Below the pieces are notes generated by a model. It searched no databases and was not told the DNA's origin. It saw nothing but the letters and a program-made list of their open reading frames with translations. From contig OW204000.1 in the NCBI GenBank assembly GCA_934047225.1, positions 16,448,001 to 16,512,000 on the forward strand: DNA of 64,000 bases. Direction: 5' to 3'. Of this stretch, positions 28,882 through 40,800 are shown in pieces. Source of the stretch: Ypsolopha sequella (taxonomy: Eukaryota > Arthropoda > Insecta > Lepidoptera > Ypsolophidae). The first letter of the stretch is position 1. Every line of letters begins with the position of its first letter. Made by a program: the position numbers and the translations under genes.

Positions 28882-31800
28882 GTAAGTTAGTTGCCTTTCC
28901 AATTTTACCCAGGATGCAATAGTTTAGGGTTCTTTTAAACGGATTATGAGTTTTGTTTCAGTAAATTATTAGCAGGCGGTATCGAGTCGATGGCTATAAC
29001 TGAAGTATTTGGTGAATTCAGAACAGGAAAAACTCAACTATCTCATACGTTCTGCGTCACCACACAAATACCAACCTCCAGCGGCTACCACGGCGGAAAA
29101 GTCATGTTCCTTGATACTGAGCATACTTTGTATCCTTTTCAGTTTAATCATTTGCTTGGAGGCAACAACAGGATCGGATCAACAACAAGGAAAAACGTCA
29201 TATAGTCAAGATGATGTGACGATTGACGGTTTAGGTTTATAAGGGTTTTATAACAGTTTAGTAACAACCGAACAGATTTATAGAAGTTTATTATAGAATA
29301 TTTTATTTTTTGGCAACCGTTAAGTCATTTAAGTTAGTCATGAAAAATGAAAACGTTTTGGCAACTACTTTATACGACGATTATATAGAAGTATCAGTGA
29401 TGACGTTAACATGTTAACATTTTGTGTGGTAATAACGTTTTAGTCAAGTTAAAATCAAGCGCAAATGATTTCGTTATTTTGAAAACGTTTATACCTACAA
29501 TACTTATATAACAGTCGCATACTTGTTGTTCATTATAACATTTATATAATGTTTCTGTTATAACGATTACGGTTACATGCCTTTTCTATTATTTTAACGT
29601 TATTTTAGGAACGTTTATGCAACAATTTTGAAACAATTGTATTGATTTACTTAAAATGTTTATATAATGTTTATGTTATATAATTAGTTTATTATATCTT
29701 TTTGATTATCTAACGCGATGGAGTAACTTTTGTGTAACTCGGCCATTTAAATTTGAAGTCAGTTATGGAAAAATATTAAACGAAGTGGTGGTTTCAAAAT
29801 AGAAGTGAGAAAAACGTATGTTTCGTTACAAAAAGAAGAAAAAAACAACATTTAATTGTATAAAAAACCGAAGCAAACAATGTGAAACTGGCGAAAATCA
29901 AAGTGGGTCCGTACATTCTTTTTCGTCAGAAAGCACCAAACAAGATGAAAATGGTGATTTTTTACTTATGTTTAGAAATCGTAGGTCACCTTTTAAAAAG
30001 GTTTTCTAAGGCTACAGTACCCTAATTACAACTGTCATAGTTGACATGTAGCAAAACACAAGTTATATAAGCAACGCCTATAAAATTAAATTGTTATATA
30101 CACGTTATATAGCGGTCCCCTAATGTTTCGTCAACAAAATCCATCGTCAAGGGGTTATTTTGTTGGACCCTCCCCCCCTAAAACAAAATCCCGGATATGT
30201 TCCTGCTGGCACCGATATACTCGTCAGACACGTGTTCAGTTCAAGACACAAGTACAAAACAAACAAATACGCGTAGTCCAGTCAATCTATGAACTCTTTG
30301 TATGGAGAAGGTTGAATGAAACGTGCACTAAGTGAAAATTGGGAAAATATCAGTAAACTAAGTGAAAAATTTAAATTTCGCAGCCGGATTGTGAAAAGCC
30401 CGCCTAATAGTTATTCAACAAAACCTTATTATCTATGTATTGTGTATGTTTCCATTGCAAAGTTTCCATTGGTTTCTGTAAATTAGAATTACGAAAATTT
30501 TGAATTTAAGTGTTCTTTTTCGATAAATTAGAAAAAGGTGGGCTTTTCACGACCCGCGGCTGCGAACCCGCTCTTAATTAGACCATGGCTAAGAACAATA
30601 TTAGTAAGATCAGGAGTCTAATTATTTTGGAAACAATAAAAAAATATATTTCTTCCGGGGGAATGTCAATTATATGAAAATACTATTATTTCGAAGTCAT
30701 TTTACTTGTGTATGTTTAATTCGACGTCAAATATTTCATTACTGGACTAGCGTGCCGTAATAAAAAATCGAGTGCGCGGTAAATTTAATTACGTAGTTAA
30801 TCTTATCGATTACCTATTTATTAGTAGGTACAACGCATACATTACATAGATCAACATTCGTAATTCAACATTAAAATTACCATTCATGCGTGGGAAAATT
30901 ACAGTTGCTTATAAATTATTTGGCTAAGTACGAGTCGAACTCGCGCACAAAGGTATCCGTACCACATAATACATGTACGGAACCCTAAAAATATTATATT
31001 TACAATATTATACCTCGAAAATATTATATCAACATCAATATAGATGCCAAAGCAACAAAAAGGCGAGTCCGAATTTCTTCAAATAAATCCTCGAAAGTCT
31101 GGCGTTGTTCATGCTCTAGGCTCATGTACAGTCTTAACTCGGCTCCTTCTAAGTACGGAACCCAATTTTTTATTATTTGTTGTTTACTTTGGGGTATGTA
31201 CAACAATCTGACCTTTGAAACTTGTATGTAAGAGTATCACCGTTTTTAAGATAGAGCTGAAACAAAAAATATAGGTAAATAAAATCTACTTTTTCGAGGT
31301 TTTGTGTATGGATTGGATTGGATTTCAATATTTAATTTTTTTGTTTATTTTATGCAATGTTCGCCTGAAAGAAGCTTTATTATTTGCCGTGATAGAGGCC
31401 ATACACGTAACACGTACTGTGTGAAAATTTCAACTGCCTACCTATCACGGCTAAACCTGTGACAGACGGACGGACGGACGGACAGACAGACGGATGGCAG
31501 AGGTTTAATAATAGGGTCCCGTTTCGTTTGGAACTCTTCGGGTACGGAACCCTAATAATACAAAGTTTGTAATAAATTATATAGCGTGCTGTACAATACA
31601 CTAATAGCTAAACTTTGAAATTCTTATTGGTTATTAAACATTTAAATTCCTAATGAGTACTAAAACTTTTCCCTGAACTTATCGATTCCAGTCGGCCTGA
31701 TCGATTGAGGCCTATCGCAGACAGATTCAACCTTGACCAAAATGCTGTTTTGGATAACGTCTTGTATGCCAGAGCGTATACTTCTGAACATCAGGTAAAT

Positions 31801-34800
31801 AGGACTTCAAAGCAAAGATCTCAAAAGTTTAGATGAGCCCCGGCACCTAAAATCTATTGCATTGTTTTTTAAATGTGTGCGGTAACATAATACCGACGCG
31901 CGCACTCTTATGAGTGCGCAATCTTTCTACACACATACAGTCAGCAAAACTGATCAGACTACTAAAGTTGTTAAAAATTCAAAACTTTCAGTGCACTTAA
32001 GGCGTCCAACTATCACTGTGTTCAGATGAGCGCTGATTCCAAATGTGTGAGCGTCACCCATTTAAAGGTGGAAACATTTTGGTGCTGTCATACTACGGTA
32101 TGGGCTTATCTTTACTTTTGAAATCTTTGCTTCAAAGACGCCTCTTATAACATTACGCACTATTCGATTCTAGAACATCGTCTTAAGGTTTTTTTTTTTT
32201 GCTTCTATACTGTCTATACTAGGATTTGTATTTGTACTAGTCCAGTGCGAATAAGAGCAGTTTTTTTAAATTATTTCATGAGCCTTGTTTCTGGTAGCTG
32301 GCCGGGTCTTCGGAAAATGTTCTGAGGTTCGGGCGGTTGATTAGATTTCACCTTGTATAATTATAGATTTTACTTATCATTTAAATCGTATATATATTGC
32401 TACATAAATTAAATAAACATTTAACTTAGTTCATATACGTTTATTATTTTATTAAATATATTTTTAGAAGATTAAATTTGACTCGTAAAATGTGTGTTAT
32501 GTTATGTGTACCTACTTTACAAAATAAACAACATATTTTAAATTTGAGTTTGATTATGAATTTGAAGTGAAGTGTGCAACCCAATATTTGCCTGTCCCAC
32601 AGATCATTTTTCACAGGTAAACGAATAATAATTAATAAAACCAAAAATATGTACTTTCTATATTTTTAATAAATATTTTAGTCTGAAAAGAGTCTGCCCG
32701 TCCACAGCGATAACCAGAAATCCTCTCACGAAAAAAATATACATTACAGTATATAATATACTAAGTGTAAAAAGACAGCTATCTTTATATGAAACCCTTG
32801 GACGAGTAAACCAGATGAAACTACATAATTCAATGATCATAATGAACATTTTTTACCGAAAGAAAACAACCACTAAAAATGTTCTCTTCATACTAACTTT
32901 AATATCTTTTCTTGGAATTGTTTCAAAAGTTGTTCGACACGGTCATGGTCAGTCGCCATTTAAAGATAGGTGGAGGACACAACAGGTGGTAGAGCTGATG
33001 CCGGGCTCGACTGTGGAGGTACCACCATCTTACTTGGAGACCCCCTCGAAGTAATTCGGGGGAGAGTAAGAGGACAGCTCACAGGCAAAAAACCAGGAGG
33101 CCCACCATGCCTGGGACCGTTGGATGGCGCTATATCCATCACTAATGGCCGGGCCTTATATGGAACAGACTGGTGATGGGCAGCGGCGTCACTGGTGCGA
33201 GGGTTCCGGCACCGCGCTCACCAACCCGCCTGCCCAGCGTGTGTGAGTATGGGCAATTCTTCCAGGATGACCGCCGGGGGTGGCAAAGTCCTGGAAAGGC
33301 TTATGTCCAGCAGGTGGACGAACTAGGCTGATGGATGGATGGATGGAGGACACAACCAGCTAGCCACAAGCGCAGCGCCAAGCAAAAGGAACTCTATCAG
33401 ACAAATATGAAAAATATATAGGTGAACTTCCCATCCGCTTGCAGCTGTAGAAAGGGAATATAATAAAGTATTCATTAAATATCAAAAATTATTATTTGAA
33501 TCAGGCCTTTTGGTTTATTTCCAAACACAAAAAGGACTTCAGGACTTCTTTGGTGGCGCAAGCAAATAATAATAATATGCTAGTGTTAATAACAATAATA
33601 TGCTAGTGTTAATACCGATTTCAAAATATTTTACTAATAGTAATGGTATTTTTTCCAAATATTGTAAAAACAGTCACAGCTTCTCAATACAATTTTCCAT
33701 CCATTCATCAGCCTGGTTCGTCCACAGTTGGACATATATATTTCCAAGATTTTGCCACCCTTGGCGGTCCTCCTCGATGAAATGCCTGTACACGCTGGCG
33801 GTGACACCACTGCCCGTCACCAATCTGTTTTATAATATTTCTGTGGTTTTATATACGGGCCAGTAATCAGAGATGGATATCACCTGGTTGTGCCTGTTTG
33901 AGAGCTGTCCTGTTACTCTCCCCCAAATAACTTCGAGGGGGTTTATTTATTTATTTGGTCTACCAACAGATGATACACTTAACAACATACAATTAATCTA
34001 GCGTACAGTAGGAATAGAGTGTAACTCCAATGACAGGTAAACACTGCATGCAATAAAAATGAGAGGAGTGACGTGTGACGCCAGTTGGCGGAAGCAGAGA
34101 CGCACCCGTCTCGGCTCTGGAGACGTCTCGTCCCCCGCCAACCAGTGCTGCTCGTTTAAACATTAACGGTGTTACTACAAAACGGTGTTTAACTTTAGAC
34201 AGTGTTTAAATCTGTTGCTGTCACTTTTTTACGATATGAAAGAAAAGGCGACAACAACAGATTTAAACACCGTTTTGTAGTAACACAGTAATTATTTATA
34301 TATATATGTAACCAATTTTAATGTGTACCTACGTAATTTTATATAATGAAATAAAATATATATATATATGTTTAATAAACAAGAGCAAACTAATAATTAA
34401 TATACATTTACATTATAATTAAGAAAAGATTGAAACAATGCAATAATTTCGAAACACAACGAAAGAAAAAAATAAAAATGAAAAAAGAATCACAAAATCA
34501 AATTAAACGTACAAAAAACTACTTAATTAATGAACTTTTAAAAGAACTAAACGACAAAGTTTGATGGTAGTACCTCCGATGGTAGTAAGGGTTTGCGAGT
34601 AAGATGGTAGTACCTCCACAGTCGAGCCCGGCATCAGTTTTACCACCTTCAGTATACTTTATAAAGATTGAAATGTGACCAATTGCCCTCAGGCAGAACT
34701 CCTGGACTACGTAGCGGCCAAGTTCCACGAGGAGGCGGGCGTGTTCAAGCTGCTCATCATCGACTCGATCATGGCATTGTTCCGCGTCGACTTCTCGGGC

Positions 34801-37800
34801 CGCGGGGAGCTGGCGGACCGGCAACAGAAACTGGCGCAAGTGCTGTCGCGATTACAGAAGGTAGGTAACAAAGAGAATGTTGGTAAGTAACTTCTCGGAG
34901 GGGAGGTGTCTCCATTTCTAAATGAAGGGTAAGCGGGAAGAGGGATCATAGTCAACAGAAGGTAAATTTGAAATAAGTAGAAAAAACTTGCTTAGGTTAT
35001 TATTTTAGAACTCTGCTTAGTGGGCTTATTGTAATCACAGTTAATTATTGTAATAACAATATTTTTTTTCTCAAAAGCAGACTTTACTATCAGCCCATAG
35101 CCCCCCATATTCACAGTTAAAACGACAATTTTTTTTACTTTTTGTACTAGTTATGACCTTTTTTTAAGTTAGGTAAAAACCTAACTTGAAAAAAAGGTCA
35201 TAACTAGTACAAAAAGTAAAAAAAAATAAAAAGCTTCTTGAGTCCGGTTTATTTTTAAAAGCGATATTCTGCGGACTGTGTTATTTTTTTCAAGTTTTTG
35301 TTTTCGCTCAATCATTGTTATCGAGACATTTTAGGAGATGGCACTATTTATTTTACTCAATTTTGGAAAAAACTGACAATGATCTTTCTTCCCGCGTACC
35401 CTTCAAATTCATAGAGTTGTCATATCAAAGGTGAAGACAAAAGGTAAGGGTACTGTTTTTTACGCATTATTAATGAAATTATTGAAAAATAACGACATTA
35501 TGGAACGTCATTATTTATAATCTAATAAAAGTTGCTTCTTTGTAATCTATGAACTGAAAACCAAAATGTTCAGGTAATTTTATCGTCAATGAGGGGCCCC
35601 CTGCGAAAATGGTCTATCTGACAGGCCACACCTGATGGGTTCAAGTGTAATGGGCGGTCCCCTCCTGACGATAAAATTACCTGACCAATTTGGTCACCAG
35701 GTCCCAGCATATTAGGTATTTGTAACCCTACCCGAGATATATGAAAACGAGTGATCGAACCCCAAATCTATTACTATTTCATTTTATGTTGCGAAAGTAG
35801 CAAAAAGTGTTATTGATCCGTGATTCTGATTACTTACCAAACCTCCAGTATGAATTTGGCTGCATAAATAAATGTCACCTTGTATAATAATTCTTTATTG
35901 TACACAGATACATTAAATAGAATTATTTAAAATAAAATACACGGACAGAGGCGAGCTTATCTCTGAAAAGAGATTTCTTCCAGCAAATCTTAGTGGGAGA
36001 GGACACTACAATAATAAAAAATAAGTAATACTAACTTTACGAAATGTAAGCATTTTAATTTTAGCGCCTAAATAATAGTTGCGATGCAACTTTCATCCCA
36101 AGGGAATAATTTCCAAAAAACGCTAAAACATGCTATAAATGTTTAACCAAATGGCTAAATCTAAGATTAATTTTTATCATTCGCGATAAGCCAACGCATG
36201 GCAGAAACAATTTTAAGTAGAATGACAAATATTTTGTGAAAACATTCCTTGGGCCAGAACTTTTCTAACTTTATTCTGTTGTTATACTTGTCTTTTTGGT
36301 TCGTCTACCAGCAGTCGTAGCATAGTGTTTAATCGCGCGCGACGCAACTTAGTTGAATCACAAGTGCGAAGAGCGTGCGTGAAACGATGTTTTTGCGATT
36401 AAACGATAAGTCACGCTCCTTGCACTTGTGATTCAACTAGTGGCGTCGTGCGCGATTAAACACTGTGCTACGCCTACAGGGCCAGGTATAGGGAGTATAG
36501 GGTGAAAAAGTTTAGCGATTCAGATGAGAACTTCGGTAGCTCTATTGGGAGAGCACTTAATGCTCTGTCAGCAAGAGGTCGCCGGTTCAAATCCTAAACC
36601 GAGAATATTTTTCACAAAATATTTATTGAATTTCTACGTAAAAAATGGATAAATATTTCATTTTGATGTTTTTAATTACAAAAATAACAGACTCATTAAA
36701 CTTCCACCCCCTTAGATGATTTGTTTAGTTGTTCTTTGACGGAGTTCGTAAAAACTGCTTTAAATATAATTTGTTACCAACCGCATTAGGTTAGATTGTA
36801 AGGATTGTGTAGTATCAGTGGCGTGCACAGAACTTTTTGCTGGAAAAGCAAACAACTGGCCAAGAACAACAATGAAAAAAATATAAAAAAATTTAAATAT
36901 CACTTTGAAAAAAAAAAAAATTGTATGATGCCAGGGTAGACAATGTCTACCCTAGAGTGAAAATTTCCTATACAAACTTTTTTTTTTCAAAGTGATATTT
37001 TAATTTTTTCATATTTTTTTTATTGTTATTCTTGACCAATTGCTTGCTTTTCCAGCAAAAAGTTCTGTGCACGCCACTGTGTAGTATAAATGTGTATAAT
37101 AAATAAAATTAAAAAATGATTTCCCAAAAACCCTGAAACACGTTATTTTTTTTTATAATAAATGCTACATGCTTTAGGGGATGATTTTCCAAAAAACGCT
37201 GAAACACCTTTTTAGGCAAAAGGCCTTATTCATACAAATTTTCATTATTTTTACTAGAAAAAACGAAGAATTTATCCTTTAAATTGATGATTTTCCAAAA
37301 ACAGGATAAACACCTACAACATTTAATGTTTTAAGAAATCTGAGCAAAGTAAGCAATGATAATTGTGCCTGGAGTTAATGAATTGAAAATGGTGTCAATC
37401 TGAAACCGGTTGGAAGAAAATATAAATAAAGTGAAACTACTGTACAACTATAGAATTAAATGAGACTTGAGGATAATTCATGATTTATATAAAAACGGCT
37501 CACCTCAATACATGTTATGATCGGGAAAGTACTGTGCAACTGCTTTTAACTCAAGATGTGTTTCAAGTTTCACCAAGTGCCGACAATCGCAAGTATAAAA
37601 AAATCATGGATTGGCCATACAAACTTTTATTCCATATTTCACCCCCTTAGGGGTGATTTTCGAAAAATCCTTACACTTATTGTCCAATTTTCATGTTTCT
37701 AAGTCTAGTCTGATAGATGAGTCAGATTATTTTATATACTTTGTGTTAATTCACAGAACTGTGTGTTCATTTGATAACCTTTTTCCTTCAAGTAAGGTGT

Positions 37801-40800
37801 TCTATTCATAAACTATATATGAAACTGCTAACTTTAACTTTTTTTTTGCAGTTTTGGGTTGGCCCCATAGTAAAAGTTGTTCATATTAGTAGCTAAACAA
37901 GGAAAAAGGTTATCATCTTAACAACCTGTATATAGATATCATTAAATACTGTGTAATCAATCTAATCAATCACACTGGTGTCTATTGATGACACACCCGC
38001 AATGCCTATCTATATAATCTTTAGCCTTGGATGACGCATTTTCGTAATGAGACTAGAGGCATGGGCGTAGCCAGGGGGGTTTTCGGGGTTCAACCCCCCT
38101 GAAAAGTTTAACTATTACAACCCTTCTCCTGTTTTGATATTAATACAGGGGTTAAGTGCCATGGCACTTCTGCTAGCAGCTGCTAGAAGCATTTTGCGTT
38201 TGAAAACTATTTTTCACAAACATAATGAATATTAATTTCATTTCATGCACTTTTATTTTCTGGACCCCCCCCCCCCCCCCGAAACTATAAACTGGCTACG
38301 CCTGTGACTACAGGAGTATTATTCCGCATCTATAGATTAACGATAGCTTGTAGTATAAGTATAATTAATTACGATACAGTACGAAAAGATCGATCAAGAT
38401 CGATTAGCACTCGTGCGCTGAGGGTTCCGGACTGTTATTTAAACTTGCATAATTTATATAAACGGCTCACCTCAATACGTATTATGATCGGGATAGCCGA
38501 CCAGTTTCAGCAGATTTAAGACTGCCTTCATCTGGGCGAGTGAAGACGTTTACACGACGACGTTACGCCTCACACTGATCGGCTATCCCGATCATAACAC
38601 GTATTGAGGTGAGCCGTTTATATAAATCATGAATTATCCTCAAGTATCATTTAATTCTATAAACTTGCATGATTTAAACAAAAAATACAAATTCATCATT
38701 ACGACTTGATTTACAACATGTATGAAAGAAACTGCAAAATTAACTTAGTAACTTAACAATTGGAAATTAATGATTTCCCGATTTATTCCTTCACTTATAC
38801 AAAAAGCCTACCTCCATACCAAAATTGCGTTAAAACAGAAACTTGTAAGTATTTTTCACAGTGCAGAGTGCGATATAATGTAAGGCACCTTGGTATTCGA
38901 TAATTTCGACTTGATAGCTTATGCTGTTCCAGAGAATAAGGGCCCTGACACACGGACAGACAGAGATGGATAAAAAAGTGATCGTGTAAGGTTTCCGTCA
39001 ATTATGAGGCACGGTACCCTACAAACTAGTCAAGTGCGAGCTTCTCCCCCCCCCCCCCCTCTACCCTCTTTGAACGTATAGGACATTATATACATATACG
39101 TAATACGGCAACGCCCGGCCGGGCCGCGGAACAACAGAGCCTTAAAAGTTTGTTATACAACGTGTAACAGAAAGGTGTAACCATATTTGAAGAGCTTATT
39201 CAGTCAATGGTATAGAACAACTTTTACTATGGAGCCAAACCTGTACTTCAAAAAAAAAATTTACTGTTTCATAGAAAAATGCAATGCCGCTCGGCTGAAA
39301 TGTATGGAAGGGCAGATTTTTTTTTCGAGATTTCAGGGTTGGCTCCATAGTAAAAGTTGTTCTATACCATTGACTGAATAAGCTCTTCAAATATGGTTAA
39401 ACCTTTCTGTTACACGTTGTATATAACAGAACCTATTTATATATTATGTAAAATTTCATTCGTTTCTGTAAATTAAAATTTTAAAGTGTTTTGCAGCCGG
39501 ATTATAAAAAACCCGCCTTTTCCTAATTAATCTAAACAGAACACTTAAATTCAAATTCACTCAAAAGTTATTCAACAAAACCTCATTACCTATGTAGGTA
39601 TGCTGCCATCGCAAAGTTTCCATTAGTTTCCGAGAAATTGAATTTCAAAATTTTTAATTCCAAATTTTCAAATTTCTAATTTACAGAAACCAATAGAAAC
39701 TTTGCGAACTGGCTGCTTTCATTTTACACTTTTTTATCCTGCTCAGTGGAAGCGGGCCGCTCAGAAAATCATTAACTCTCATTCTCTTTTATTTTGGTTC
39801 CATCCATCAGCCTAGTTCGTCCACTGCTGGACATAAGCATTTCCAGACCTTTGCCACTCCCAGCGGTCATCCTGGAAGAATTGCACATACTCCCACACGC
39901 TCGGGCAGGCGGGTTGGTGAGCGCGATGCAGGAACCCTCGCACCAGTGACGCTGCTGCCCGTCACCAGTCTGTTCCATATAAGGCCCGGCTATTAGGGAT
40001 GGGTATACCGCCATCCATCGGTGCCAGGCATGGTGGGCCTCCTGGTTTTTTGCCTGTAAGCTGTCCTCTTACTCTCCCCCGAATTACTTCGAGGGGGTCT
40101 CCAAGTAAGATGATGGTACCTCCACAGTCGAGCCCGGCATCAGCTCTACCACCTGAGGAGGTATTTTGGTTTATAATTACAAATTATAAACTTATTCTCG
40201 TTGACAAACAGTTTCAACCAATAAATAACATTGAATCAGCAAAGATCTGAGAATCGCGAAATCAAGTTAATCTAATTATTATTGTCGGCCTTGTAAACGC
40301 TTTAGCGAGCAGATAAACAACCCAGTGGCGGTCCGAGGAGGGGGGGGCGTCACCCATGACATGTCATGGTCATGACACCCCAAAATCATCCACGTTGATT
40401 CCAAAATTTTATAAAACTTGACTTTTTGGATAGATCTTCTGCATTTATCTAAAAGTTTGGCGCAATCATTACTCGTTAACTTGTAAAGCCTACGTTGCTG
40501 TGATGGTTTTGTTTTAACTTCGTTATACATACTACTACCATGAATTTCTTCACTTGACTCTAACAAAAATATTCAACAATTATTTCTATCGAGGATAAAT
40601 TAGGTATCCAAACATGTTTTCCAATTACAAAATTCTATATAGATTATACTATCAAAATGCATATACAAGAAATTGATTACAATTGTCCGTGTATTTCATA
40701 AAATACACAGAAAAGAAGAACTTAAAAAAAATACTTGAGCTCCCCTCCCTATACCTCTCCTCCCCTCTCCTCCCCTCGCTTCCCTTCCCCTCCCATCTCC

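Larger units (their letters stand above)
31795..34692 (+). other. DMC1 intron 3
   Basis: Contains MITE I (31806-32136), GATG-tailed repeats (32990-33345 plus, 33692-33945 minus, 34565-34640 minus fragment) and MITE H (34168-34290). 32150-32980 is AT-rich with nothing recognised. Confidence 0.7.

Noticed and set aside
29818..30009. 63-codon Lys/Ser-rich ORF in DMC1 intron 2
   Set aside because: AT-rich context, no splice or family support; left unassigned.
36532..36602. Functional tRNA gene
   Set aside because: Box A and box B are present, but the anticodon arm does not fold; another tRNA-like head in the window suggests a SINE.
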